NCBI RefSeq assembly: GCF_008017835.1
Contig: NZ_VRLT01000032.1
Location: 1-64,000 of the forward strand
Reading direction: 5' to 3'
Length of the DNA stretch: 64,000 bases
DNA from: Mesonia sp. HuA40
Lineage (GTDB): Bacteria > Bacteroidota > Bacteroidia > Flavobacteriales > Flavobacteriaceae
The first letter of the stretch is position 1; the number at the start of each line of letters is the position of its first letter. Of this stretch, positions 42,586 through 51,449 are shown piece by piece. The notes beneath the pieces are model-generated. The model saw nothing but the letters and a program-made list of their open reading frames with translations, did no database searches and had not been told where the DNA came from. The position numbers and the translations under genes were made by a program.

Positions 42586-43425
42586 ATGAAAGCATTATTC
42601 GATCTGGTTTCACATAAATGCAGTAAAGCTGTAACCGAGAGCTATAGCACCTCATTTTCTATGGCCACGAAATTACTGGCACCAAGTATTCGCCAAGATA
42701 TTTATAATATTTACGGATTTGTTCGCTTTGCTGATGAAATCGTAGATTCTTTTCACGACTATGACAAAGCCTTTTTATTTGAGCGTTTTGAAAAAGATTT
42801 GCAAGATGCACTTGAACATAAAATCAGTTTAAATCCTATACTTAATGCTTTTCAAGAAACCGTAAATCGCTATAATATTCAGCCCGAGCTGTACCAAGCT
42901 TTTATGCGAAGTATGAAAATGGATCTCACTAAAAAACAATACCATACACATCAAGAGTACCTAGATTACATTTACGGCAGCGCAGATGTGGTGGGTTTAA
43001 TGTGTTTAAAAGTTTTTGTAAAAGGCGACGAAAAAAAATACAATCAACTCAAAGATGATGCGATGCGTTTGGGCTCAGCTTTTCAAAAGGTAAACTTTTT
43101 AAGAGACCTAAAAGCCGATCACGAAGACCTCAATCGTACTTATTTTCCAGGAACTAATCTTAATGAGTTAGACGAAACGAGTAAACAAAAAATAATTCAA
43201 GAAATCGAAACCGATTTTGCCAACGGCTTACGCGGAATTGCAAAGCTTCCCGTCGAAGCTAAATTGGGCGTATACACCGCTTATATTTATTACTCGAAAC
43301 TATTAAGTAAATTAAAAAATACACCATCTTTGCAAATCAAGGAAAAACGAATTCGTGTTTCTAATTATCAAAAATTTGGCTTAATGGCGCAATGTTATGT
43401 GTCTTACCGATTAAAATTAATTTAA
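42586..43425 (+). CDS. crtB: Phytoene synthase CrtB
   Basis: A 279-residue squalene/phytoene synthase, joining two geranylgeranyl diphosphates into phytoene. The two Asp-rich motifs are visible as VRFADEIVD (DxxxD) and FLRDLKADHED, with STSFSMATKLL near the N-terminus. The GGPP synthase (crtE) that supplies the substrate is not in this window. It lies between crtI and crtZ with 1- and 2-base gaps, so the operon is very tight. Confidence 0.95.
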   Translation: MKALFDLVSHKCSKAVTESYSTSFSMATKLLAPSIRQDIYNIYGFVRFADEIVDSFHDYDKAFLFERFEKDLQDALEHKISLNPILNAFQETVNRYNIQPELYQAFMRSMKMDLTKKQYHTHQEYLDYIYGSADVVGLMCLKVFVKGDEKKYNQLKDDAMRLGSAFQKVNFLRDLKADHEDLNRTYFPGTNLNELDETSKQKIIQEIETDFANGLRGIAKLPVEAKLGVYTAYIYYSKLLSKLKNTPSLQIKEKRIRVSNYQKFGLMAQCYVSYRLKLI

Positions 43426-43427
43426 CT

Positions 43428-43877
43428 ATGCAAGTATTTTATTGGATATTAGTATTTCTGGCTACATTTTTCTTTATGGAGTTTATGGCTTGGTTTACAC
43501 ATAAATATATTATGCACGGCTTTTTATGGAGTCTTCATAAAGATCACCATCAAAAAGATCACAGCCACTGGTGGGAACGCAACGATTTATTCTTTATTTT
43601 TTATGCTTTGGTTAGTATAGGTTGTTTCCTTTTGTGGCGATATGAGGACATATGGTTTGCACTGCCCATCGGTTTAGGTATTTTTGCCTATGGCCTAGCC
43701 TATTTTACCGTACACGATATTTTTATACATCAGCGTTTCAAAATGTTTCGCAATGCCAATAATTGGTATGCCAGAGGAATAAGACGTGCACATAAAATAC
43801 ATCATAAACACTTAGGTAAAGAAAAAGGCGAGAACTTTGGTATGCTTATCGTGCCTTTCAAATATTTTAAAAAGTAA
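43428..43877 (+). CDS. crtZ: Beta-carotene hydroxylase CrtZ
   Basis: A 149-residue non-haem di-iron hydroxylase with four membrane segments, adding 3-hydroxyl groups to beta-carotene to make zeaxanthin. The iron-binding His clusters are HKYIMH, HKDHHQ, HDIFIH and HKIHHKH. The open frame starts at 43392, inside crtB. The ATG at 43428, 2 bases after the crtB stop, gives the normal N-terminus MQVFYWILVFLATFF. No crtW ketolase is present in the cluster, so zeaxanthin rather than astaxanthin is the expected product here. Confidence 0.94.
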   Translation: MQVFYWILVFLATFFFMEFMAWFTHKYIMHGFLWSLHKDHHQKDHSHWWERNDLFFIFYALVSIGCFLLWRYEDIWFALPIGLGIFAYGLAYFTVHDIFIHQRFKMFRNANNWYARGIRRAHKIHHKHLGKEKGENFGMLIVPFKYFKK

Positions 43878-43901
43878 ACACCTTTAAGGCTTCAAAGGCT
43901 T

Positions 43902-45047
43902 ATGCTTAATACCGGCTTTCATTATACAATTGTTGGTGCGGGATGCGCAGGACTCCAGTTGGCTATGGCTTTGGCCGAAAAAACCCAAGCAACAAATAAA
44001 AAAATAGCCTTAATCGATAAGCGTAGGCCCAGTAAAAACGATAAAACCTGGTCGTTTTGGGAGGCTGGTGCAGGGAAATGGGATAGCATTCTATCTTCTT
44101 CTTATTCATATGCTTTTTTTAAAGCGCCAAATACAGAGTTAAAGCTTAAACTGAATCCGTATACCTATAAAAGCCTTAAGGCTGCAGATTTTTATACTTA
44201 CTCATTCGAGAAGTTAAAGGCCTACGCTCACGTAATTTTTATAGAGGAAGAAGTTGTTAGAATTCAAGAAAACAGAAAGGAAGCAATTGTCACCACCGCT
44301 TTGGGTAGTTATCGTTGCAGCCATGTATTTGATAGTAGAATTCCAGCGGCTTTCTATAACCAAAACCGCTACCTAAAAATTCAGCAGCATTTTAAAGGAA
44401 TAAGAGTTAAAACAAAAAATCCTGTTTTTAACACCCAAGCTTTTACAATGATGGACTATCGCTTTTCTTATCCTGATAGTACTAGCTTTATGTATGTATT
44501 GCCTTATAGCCCAAATGAAGCTTTAATCGAATTTACCTTCTTTAGTCCGTTTACGGTAAAAGAAAGTGTTTATGATCAATACAATAAAAACTACCTTAAA
44601 AATTATTTAAACACAACAGATTTTGAAATTCTAGAAACCGAAACGGGCAATATTCCAATGAGTAATTACCCTTTTCATAAACACCACACCAACCGCATCA
44701 CCAAAATCGGCACCGGAGGGGGTTGGGTGAAACCCTCTAGTGGTTATTCTTTTAAAAATACCGAAAAAAAAGTCAAACAAATAATCAAAAACATCGAGGA
44801 AGATAGACTTACTTCTTATGGTCTTTACAGTAAAAAATATAACTTTTACGATACTATATTTCTAAAGGTTTTACAGGATAACAACCATTTGGGACCTTGG
44901 CTATTCACAAAGTTTTATTCAAAAAACTCTGTACCCACAATGTTTCGATTTTTAGATGAAGAAAGTCGATTTAAAGAGGAGTTTAAAATTATGCGAAGTC
45001 TTTTTAGCTGGGCATTCATCAAAGCTTTTTTTCAAACTCGTTTTTGA
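43902..45047 (+). CDS. crtY: Lycopene beta-cyclase CrtY
   Basis: A 381-residue lycopene cyclase, closing both ends of lycopene into beta-rings. The FAD-binding motif is YTIVGAGCAGLQLAMAL, followed by the lycopene-cyclase segments KTWSFWEAG and later GTGGGWVKPSSGYSF. Length is normal. It is the last gene of the carotenoid operon, 24 bases after crtZ. Its stop codon is directly followed by the stop of the convergent thioredoxin-like gene, with no intergenic base and no hairpin terminator between them. Confidence 0.93.
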   Translation: MLNTGFHYTIVGAGCAGLQLAMALAEKTQATNKKIALIDKRRPSKNDKTWSFWEAGAGKWDSILSSSYSYAFFKAPNTELKLKLNPYTYKSLKAADFYTYSFEKLKAYAHVIFIEEEVVRIQENRKEAIVTTALGSYRCSHVFDSRIPAAFYNQNRYLKIQQHFKGIRVKTKNPVFNTQAFTMMDYRFSYPDSTSFMYVLPYSPNEALIEFTFFSPFTVKESVYDQYNKNYLKNYLNTTDFEILETETGNIPMSNYPFHKHHTNRITKIGTGGGWVKPSSGYSFKNTEKKVKQIIKNIEEDRLTSYGLYSKKYNFYDTIFLKVLQDNNHLGPWLFTKFYSKNSVPTMFRFLDEESRFKEEFKIMRSLFSWAFIKAFFQTRF

Positions 45048-45608
45048 TTATTGAGCGAGTAATCGGTCGAGAATACCTTTGGTTTTATCGCTGTTCCAAC
45101 TTGCTGCCCCAGTTTTTTCTAGCACGATCTTACCCAATTTATCAATAAAAAAAGTTGTTGGTAAAGCATTGCTTTGTAAACTAGTAGGAGGCTGACTTTG
45201 CGGATAATATACCGGCATACTATAATTGTGTTTATTCAAAAAAGCATCAACCTTACTCGCATCATCTTGAGTGATAAAATAAAAACGCACCCGGTCTTTA
45301 TAGGCCGTATACAAGTTTTCAAAATCGGGCATTTCGGCCACGCAAGGCGGGCACCAAGTAGCCCAGTAGTTTAAAACGATAACCTCTCCTTCAACCTCTT
45401 TCAAGTTATGCATTTGTCCTTTAGCATCCCGCAAGGCCCAAGAATAAGATTCTAAACGCTTTTGGTCAGCAGCATCTTTCATACTCGGACTAAAAGAAAT
45501 AATTCGGTTTACCGTAACCATAATAGGCATTCGAGTTTGCGGAATGATTAATAAAATCAAGAACAACCCAAATAAAATACTACTCCAGTGCTTTTTAAGA
45601 AACTTCAT
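45048..45608 (-). CDS. TlpA-like membrane-anchored thioredoxin
   Basis: A 186-residue thioredoxin-fold protein. An N-terminal helix (about 9-24, WSSILFGLFLILLII) anchors it in the inner membrane, since no clear cleavage site follows. The redox site is NYWATWCPPCVAEMP, and the cis-Pro is in ALPTTFFID. It is probably a periplasmic disulfide reductase. It is monocistronic and converges on crtY without any gap. The aconitase gene lies upstream on the same strand, separated by a terminator. Confidence 0.9.
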   Translation of the reverse strand: MKFLKKHWSSILFGLFLILLIIPQTRMPIMVTVNRIISFSPSMKDAADQKRLESYSWALRDAKGQMHNLKEVEGEVIVLNYWATWCPPCVAEMPDFENLYTAYKDRVRFYFITQDDASKVDAFLNKHNYSMPVYYPQSQPPTSLQSNALPTTFFIDKLGKIVLEKTGAASWNSDKTKGILDRLLAQ

Positions 45609-45644
45609 TTTTAGGTTTAGTCGATTATATACCTTAAAACTAAC

Positions 45645-45674
45645 AAAAAAGCCCCTGAAATCAGAGGCTTTTTT
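45645..45674. terminator. Terminator of the aconitase gene
   Basis: AAAAAAGCCCCTGA, two bases, TCAGAGGCTTTTTT: a 13-bp stem with one mismatch and flanking A/T runs. It lies 25 bases past the aconitase stop on the minus strand. Confidence 0.85.
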
Positions 45675-45698
45675 AGTTATTTAAATAGAATTTCTGGC

Positions 45699-47963
45699 TT
45701 AAGCATTCATCTTTTTAATCAAGTTAAGCGCAGAACCTTCTTTATACCATTCGATTTGATTCTCGTTGTAAGTATGATTTGCTTTAATCACATCTTTAGA
45801 ACCATCGGCGTGTACCACTTCAATGGTTAACGGCTTGCCTGGTGCAAACGATTCTAAATCTATAAAGTTAAAAGTATCATCTTCCTGAATTAAATCATAA
45901 TCGGTTTCATTGGCAAAAGTGATTCCTAACATACCTTGTTTTTTCAAGTTGGTTTCGTGAATACGAGCAAAAGATTTTACCAATACTACATATACACCAA
46001 GATGTCTAGGCTCCATTGCTGCGTGTTCACGTGAAGAACCCTCACCGTAGTTATGGTCTCCTACTACAACGGTAGGAATACCTGCAGCTTTGTATTCACG
46101 TTGAGTATCGGGAACACCACCATACTCACCCGTTAATTGACTTTTAACAAAGTTCGTTTTCATGTTAAAGGCATTCACAGCACCAATCAAACAGTTGTTT
46201 GAGATGTTATCAAGATGCCCTCTAAAACGCAACCAAGGTCCGGCCATAGAGATGTGGTCTGTAGTACACTTCCCGTGTGCTTTAATTAACAATTTAGCAC
46301 CGGTGATATTTTTGCCATCCCAAGGCTCAAATGGTGTTAACAATTGTAAACGCTCAGATGTTGGCGATACTTTAACTTCTACCGAGCTACCGTCTTTACG
46401 AGGTGCCACATAACCAGGGTCTTCTACATCAAATCCTTTAGGAGGAAGCTCTAAACCTTTTGGCTCTTCTAGCATCACTTCTTCTCCATTTTCATTGATT
46501 AATTTATCGCGGGTAGGGTCAAAATCTAATCTTCCAGAAATTGCAATGGCCGCTACCATTTCTGGCGAACCTACAAATGCGTGGGTATTAGGGTTTCCAT
46601 CGGCACGTTTTGAGAAGTTACGGTTAAACGAGTGCACAATGGTATTTTTCTCTTCGCCTTTACGGTCGCTTCTATCCCACTGTCCAATACAAGGTCCGCA
46701 AGCATTGGTAAAGATGGTTGCATCTAAATCTTCAAAAATTTGAAGCAATCCATCGCGCTCGGCCGTATAACGAATTTGCTCTGATCCTGGGTTGATTCCA
46801 AAATCTGATTTTGCTTTTATGTTTTTATCTACCGCTTGTTTAGCAATCGAAGCGGCTCGAGTAAGATCTTCATAAGAAGAGTTGGTACAAGAACCGATAA
46901 GACCCCAATCTACTTGAATAGGCCAACCATTCTTTTGTGCTTTCTCGCTCATTTCTGAGATAGGAGTGGCTAAATCTGGAGTAAATGGCCCGTTTAAATG
47001 CGGCTTAAGCGTTGACAAATCAATCTCGATAACTTCATCAAAGTATTGCTCTGGGTTCGCGTAAACTTCGTCATCTCCCGTCAAGTACTCACGTACTTCA
47101 TTCGCAGCATCGGCCACGTCATCACGATTGGTCGCGCGTAAGAAACGCTCCATAGAGTCATCATAACCAAAGGTCGAAGTAGTTGCTCCCACTTCGGCTC
47201 CCATATTACAAATGGTTCCTTTTCCTGTACAAGACATCGCCTTAGCTCCTGGACCAAAATATTCTATAATCGCACCAGTACCTCCTTTTACGGTTAATAT
47301 ACCGGCTACTTTTAAAATTACATCTTTAGAGGCCGTCCATCCGTTTAATTCACCGGTTAACTTCACCCCGATTAATTTAGGGAATTTCAACTCCCAAGGC
47401 ATTCCCGCCATTACATCAACAGCATCTGCACCTCCAACACCAATAGCTACCATTCCTAGTCCACCAGCATTTACCGTGTGTGAATCGGTACCAATCATCA
47501 TTCCACCAGGAAAAGCATAATTCTCTAATACCACTTGGTGTATAATACCAGCTCCTGGTTTCCAGAAACCTATACCGTATTTATTTGAAACCGACTCTAA
47601 GAAATCAAAAACCTCATTACTGGTTTCATTGGCACGTTTTAAATCTTTTGCTGCTCCCTGTTTAGCTTGAATTAAGTGATCACAGTGCACCGTAGTAGGC
47701 ACCTCTACCTTCTTTTTACCCGCTTGCATAAACTGCAATAAAGCCATTTGTGCCGTTGCATCTTGACAAGCAATACGGTCTGGCGCAAAGTTTACATAAT
47801 CGGTTGCTCGCTTATAAGCCGTTGTAGGCTCTCCATCCCAAAGATGGGCGTAAAGTATTTTTTCTGAAAGCGTTAAGGGTTTACCCACAATCTCACGCGC
47901 TTTGTCTACACGCTCTGCGATTTGGTTGTAAACCTTTTTAATCATATCAATATCGTATGCCAT
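45699..47963 (-). CDS. Aconitate hydratase
   Basis: A 754-residue aconitase of the mitochondrial-like type, which interconverts citrate and isocitrate in the TCA cycle through a [4Fe-4S] cluster. Motifs include [25 protein letters not shown], the cluster Cys in [14 protein letters not shown] and [13 protein letters not shown], and the swivelling C-terminal domain with [17 protein letters not shown]. Length matches ACO2-type enzymes (about 750), not AcnA of E. coli (about 890). It is monocistronic. Confidence 0.96.
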   Translation of the reverse strand: MAYDIDMIKKVYNQIAERVDKAREIVGKPLTLSEKILYAHLWDGEPTTAYKRATDYVNFAPDRIACQDATAQMALLQFMQAGKKKVEVPTTVHCDHLIQAKQGAAKDLKRANETSNEVFDFLESVSNKYGIGFWKPGAGIIHQVVLENYAFPGGMMIGTDSHTVNAGGLGMVAIGVGGADAVDVMAGMPWELKFPKLIGVKLTGELNGWTASKDVILKVAGILTVKGGTGAIIEYFGPGAKAMSCTGKGTICNMGAEVGATTSTFGYDDSMERFLRATNRDDVADAANEVREYLTGDDEVYANPEQYFDEVIEIDLSTLKPHLNGPFTPDLATPISEMSEKAQKNGWPIQVDWGLIGSCTNSSYEDLTRAASIAKQAVDKNIKAKSDFGINPGSEQIRYTAERDGLLQIFEDLDATIFTNACGPCIGQWDRSDRKGEEKNTIVHSFNRNFSKRADGNPNTHAFVGSPEMVAAIAISGRLDFDPTRDKLINENGEEVMLEEPKGLELPPKGFDVEDPGYVAPRKDGSSVEVKVSPTSERLQLLTPFEPWDGKNITGAKLLIKAHGKCTTDHISMAGPWLRFRGHLDNISNNCLIGAVNAFNMKTNFVKSQLTGEYGGVPDTQREYKAAGIPTVVVGDHNYGEGSSREHAAMEPRHLGVYVVLVKSFARIHETNLKKQGMLGITFANETDYDLIQEDDTFNFIDLESFAPGKPLTIEVVHADGSKDVIKANHTYNENQIEWYKEGSALNLIKKMNA

Positions 47964-48067
47964 AGGTTTAATTGTTTTAAAGTGCTGCGAAAATAAGCAA
48001 TTCCTATCAAATTAAAAAATAACTAGGCTTTTTAGCTTTTCTCAGAAAAATAAGCAACAAAATCAAG

Positions 48068-48102
48068 AAAACCTTACTTAAAACGAGTCTAAATAAGGTT
48101 TT
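48068..48102 (-). terminator. Possible terminator after moxR
   Basis: AAAACCTTA (48068-48076) pairs with TAAGGTTTT (48094-48102) over a 17-base loop. It lies about 100 bases past the moxR stop. On the minus strand the sequence after the stem is T-rich but interrupted. Confidence 0.5.
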
Positions 48103-48199
48103 TTACTTAAAATTAATCAGTATGAAAATTTTAATCTACAATCTTACGATTCTATTAAAAATAAGGATAAAAACTTAACATAAAATCAATTTGTGGTAC

Positions 48200-49153
48200 T
48201 TACAGTATTTCAGCGATAATGCGTTCTTCGGTAAATCCCTCTGCTTCAGCTTTGTAATTTTTAATGATTCTATGTCGCAAAATTCCGGTGGCAACCGCTT
48301 TAACGTCGGCTATATCGGGCGAAAATTTGCTTTTACTTGCGGCATGGGTTTTCGCCGCTAGAATTAAATTTTGTGAGGCACGTGGACCAGCTCCCCAGTC
48401 TACATACTCCTTCACTAAATCGGGTGCAAATTCTCCCGCGGGTCGGGTTTTACCTACCAGTTTTACCGCATACTCTACCACATTGTCGGCAACTGGCATC
48501 TGCCTTATAAGATTTTGTAACGAAGCGATTTCATCGGCAGTAAACAGCGCTTTGATACTTTCTTTACGGATATTAGTCGTATTCTTTACCACATTTACTT
48601 CTTCTTCATAGCTGGGATATTCTAACAATATAGAAAACATAAACCGGTCTAACTGAGCTTCTGGTAAAGGGTATGTTCCCTCTTGTTCTATAGGGTTTTG
48701 GGTAGCCAAAACAAAATAAGGTAAGGGTAAGGCATAACTTTTACCGGCCACAGTAACATGCTTTTCTTGCATAGCTTCAAGTAAAGCAGCTTGGGTTTTA
48801 GGTGGGGTACGATTGATCTCATCTGCCAAAACAATATTGGCAAATACCGGCCCTTTGATAAATTTAAATTGACGTTTTTCATCTAATAACTCTGCACCTA
48901 TAATATCACTCGGCATTAAATCGGGTGTAAACTGTACCCGTTTAAAATCGAGTCCCAAAGCTTGCGAAATGGTTTGTACCATTAGGGTTTTTGCCAATCC
49001 AGGCACACCGATTAACAAAGCGTGACCTCCAGAAAAAACCGACCATAATATTTGATCAACAACTTTCTCTTGACCTACGATTACCTTGGCGATTTCAGCT
49101 TTTAATTCTTGGTATTTAGCTACAAACTGTTCTAGTTTTTGAACTTCTGTCAT
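48200..49153 (-). CDS. MoxR-family AAA ATPase
   Basis: A 317-residue MoxR-type AAA+ ATPase, a chaperone-like factor for assembling or activating cofactor- or VWA-containing complexes. Walker A is LIGVPGLAKTLM, Walker B is IVLADEINRTPPK, sensor 1 is FVLATQNPIEQEG, and a C-terminal lid with GPRASQNLI follows. Usual partners (DUF58 and VWA proteins) are not in this window; they may have moved elsewhere. Here it begins 3 bases after the third SurA-like gene, so it is the last gene of that envelope-folding operon. Confidence 0.93.
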   Translation of the reverse strand: MTEVQKLEQFVAKYQELKAEIAKVIVGQEKVVDQILWSVFSGGHALLIGVPGLAKTLMVQTISQALGLDFKRVQFTPDLMPSDIIGAELLDEKRQFKFIKGPVFANIVLADEINRTPPKTQAALLEAMQEKHVTVAGKSYALPLPYFVLATQNPIEQEGTYPLPEAQLDRFMFSILLEYPSYEEEVNVVKNTTNIRKESIKALFTADEIASLQNLIRQMPVADNVVEYAVKLVGKTRPAGEFAPDLVKEYVDWGAGPRASQNLILAAKTHAASKSKFSPDIADVKAVATGILRHRIIKNYKAEAEGFTEERIIAEIL

Positions 49154-49156
49154 ATT

Positions 49157-50614
49157 TTATTGCTTTAACCAGTTACTTTTAAAATCGCATTGCTTGTAGT
49201 CATCGCTAATTTTGATATAGGTATCCATAATCTTTTCACGCTGCCATTTCTCAATCGATTTCAATTGTTTTTCGCGCAAGGCAAGCTCCTTAATTTTGGT
49301 GTAGTCTTGAGCATAATTTGCCAAGTGCTCTTCATGCTTTTTATTAACCGTTACCAGTTTAAAGAATTTGGTTCCGGTTCTTGTTTGATCCATTAAAACA
49401 GAAGAAACTTCTCCTTCTTCTAAGTTGTTTACTTGATCGTAAATAAGCGGATCGATATCGGTCAATTCAAAACGGGTATCGCCCGATTTCGGATTGATTA
49501 ATTTCCCTCCATCTCCTTTGGTTTCTTTTTCTTCAGAATACAAACGTGCCGCCTCGTCAAAAGTAATTTCATTATTTACAATTTGCGTACGAATACTATC
49601 AATTTTCTTGCGTGCCGCTTGTACGGTTTCTTCGGTTACCTGTGGTATTAAGATAATATGTCGAATATCCAACACCTTTCCTTTAATTTTATCTAACTGT
49701 ACAATATGGTAGCCAAACTCGGTTTTGAACGGCTTACTTACTTCGCCTTCTTGCAAACTAAATGCCACTTGCTTAAAATCTTTGTCTAAAGGGTCATTCC
49801 TCGTAATACTCATTTGCCCTCCACGCACGCTGGTTCCGTCTTGAGAATACAATACAGCCTTGGTTGAAAAACTAGCTCCGTTTTCTACAATATCGGTACG
49901 CATTTCATTTAAACGATCAATTACCTTTTGCTTTTCGCTTTGGGGTACTTCGGGTTTAATTACCAAGTGTGCAATTTCTACCTCATCGCCAAACAAAGGG
50001 CGTTCATCTTCAGGAATAGAGTTAAAAAAGCTACGCACTTCTTCGGGAGTTACCTCCATCTCGCCAACAATTTTATCTTGCATACGGCTACTTAAAGTAC
50101 GTTCTTTATTGATTTTAAAAAGTTCTTCGCGTAAATCGGCCTCGGAATCTTTGCGATAAAAAGCCAATACTTTCTCAATATCACCCACTTGCGCCATCAT
50201 ACGGTCTAACTGCTGATCGATCATCGCGTTAATTTCATCGGCGCTTACAACAATAGTACTGTCTAGCTGGGCGTGATGCGCATAGAGCTTATTCTCCATT
50301 AATCGCCCCACCAATTGGCAGTCGTTAATCTGGCTCATATCCATACCTTGGGTTTTAGCATCGGCCTTCATTTTTAAAATATCACTCTCTAAAATCAAGT
50401 AATCTCCCACTACAGCAGCAATTCCATCCGCTTTAAAGCGCTGAAAGGTTTTCACCGAATCGGCTTGCTGAGCGAGCAACAATTGCTCTTCTTCGCCGGT
50501 GATTACCAAAGTACTGTCTTGTGGTGTGGTTTGTGCCCAAGCAGTGGCCAGAAGACCTAAACAAAACACCATGCTACTAATAAAACTCTTCAAATTTTCT
50601 ATTTTTAATTGCAT
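49157..50614 (-). CDS. SurA-like periplasmic peptidyl-prolyl isomerase
   Basis: A 485-residue periplasmic chaperone/isomerase with a signal peptide of about 27 residues (ending ATAWAQ). A SurA N-terminal helical domain (about 50-190) precedes two parvulin-type domains: about 200-300, with GTSVRGGQMSITRND and PFKTEFGYHIVQLD, and about 305-400, with LDIRHIILIP. It likely guides outer-membrane proteins. The start overlaps the upstream lipoprotein gene by 38 bases. Met 15 would avoid the overlap but loses the charged N-region, so 50614 is kept. The order is PpiC, SurA-like lipoprotein, SurA, MoxR. Confidence 0.92.
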   Translation of the reverse strand: MQLKIENLKSFISSMVFCLGLLATAWAQTTPQDSTLVITGEEEQLLLAQQADSVKTFQRFKADGIAAVVGDYLILESDILKMKADAKTQGMDMSQINDCQLVGRLMENKLYAHHAQLDSTIVVSADEINAMIDQQLDRMMAQVGDIEKVLAFYRKDSEADLREELFKINKERTLSSRMQDKIVGEMEVTPEEVRSFFNSIPEDERPLFGDEVEIAHLVIKPEVPQSEKQKVIDRLNEMRTDIVENGASFSTKAVLYSQDGTSVRGGQMSITRNDPLDKDFKQVAFSLQEGEVSKPFKTEFGYHIVQLDKIKGKVLDIRHIILIPQVTEETVQAARKKIDSIRTQIVNNEITFDEAARLYSEEKETKGDGGKLINPKSGDTRFELTDIDPLIYDQVNNLEEGEVSSVLMDQTRTGTKFFKLVTVNKKHEEHLANYAQDYTKIKELALREKQLKSIEKWQREKIMDTYIKISDDYKQCDFKSNWLKQ

Positions 50615-51449
50615 TATCTATAATTTCTTTTTCTAATTCATCGGCCAGTTTCAACTTGCGTCTGTTGATTAAAATTTGTTTAATCGTCGGCTCCACATAC
50701 TCTACCGGAGCCAATTCATTCCGGGCTTTAAAGTCTTTTATTTTCACTAAAAAGACGCTGCTCGAGTCTTCAAGTTGCAAAAGCTTGCCTTGATTTTCTT
50801 TTACCTTTTGCTCGTCGAGCAAAGGTACATCTTTTATCACATCTGCTAAGTTATACCAAGTAGAATCATTAAATCTAAATTTTAAATAAGTGAAGGCCTG
50901 ATCTTGAATATCTATTTGATCATCAAGATTAAACCGATCAAAATTCTTTTTCAATTCTTTAGTGTTGTTAAAATCCAACGGAATTTGAATATAACGCAAG
51001 CGCACTAAATTCTGATTGAGCTTAAAGTTCTCCTTATTCTCTTGGTAATAATCACGAATGGCTGATTCGCTTACCGTAGTATCTATACGTTGCCCTATGA
51101 GCATACTTTTATAAGCTTCACTATATAGATTTATTTTATACTGCTCTACCAATCGGTTAAACTCTTGTTGTTTTTCTTGAGGTAGATTAATCTTCGCATG
51201 GTGCAGCAACAATTGCTCAGTCGCCCAATCTTTTACATAATTGCGCAAAAAAATTACACTATCCTCTCCGGTTAATTGCTTAGGCATTAAATCCAATACT
51301 TGCTTTTCATACAAGTAATTGTCATATACCTTGGCCAGTGGCGCCTTTGATTCTGTAGGAACCAAAAGATCACACTGCACCAAAAATAGCGACAGTAAGC
51401 CAAGCGAGCTTAAGCGGATTTTATTTAAGTTCTTCTTGTAATTTTTCAA
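50577..51449 (-). CDS. SurA/PpiC-like lipoprotein lacking a clear isomerase domain
   Basis: A 290-residue lipoprotein (lipobox SLFLVQC, Cys about 26). The layout resembles the SurA N-terminal chaperone domain: KVYDNYLYEKQVLDLMP, then long helices with VKDWATEQLLLHHAKINL, and later IRDYYQENKENFKL. No intact parvulin signature is seen, so it is probably a chaperone without isomerase activity. It overlaps both neighbours (29 bases with the preceding ppiC-type gene and 38 bases with the following surA-type gene), so the three proteins are strongly coupled and may act together on outer-membrane client proteins. Confidence 0.82.
   Translation of the reverse strand: MKNYKKNLNKIRLSSLGLLSLFLVQCDLLVPTESKAPLAKVYDNYLYEKQVLDLMPKQLTGEDSVIFLRNYVKDWATEQLLLHHAKINLPQEKQQEFNRLVEQYKINLYSEAYKSMLIGQRIDTTVSESAIRDYYQENKENFKLNQNLVRLRYIQIPLDFNNTKELKKNFDRFNLDDQIDIQDQAFTYLKFRFNDSTWYNLADVIKDVPLLDEQKVKENQGKLLQLEDSSSVFLVKIKDFKARNELAPVEYVEPTIKQILINRRKLKLADELEKEIIDNAIKNRKFEEFY

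Noticed and set aside
47212-47520. Plus-strand open frame of 102 residues inside aconitase
   Set aside because: Pro- and Ala-rich shadow of a highly conserved gene on the other strand.
50572-50614. Shorter SurA start at Met 15 to avoid overlap
   Set aside because: The resulting signal peptide would lack a charged N-region. Overlaps of this size also occur between the two preceding genes.
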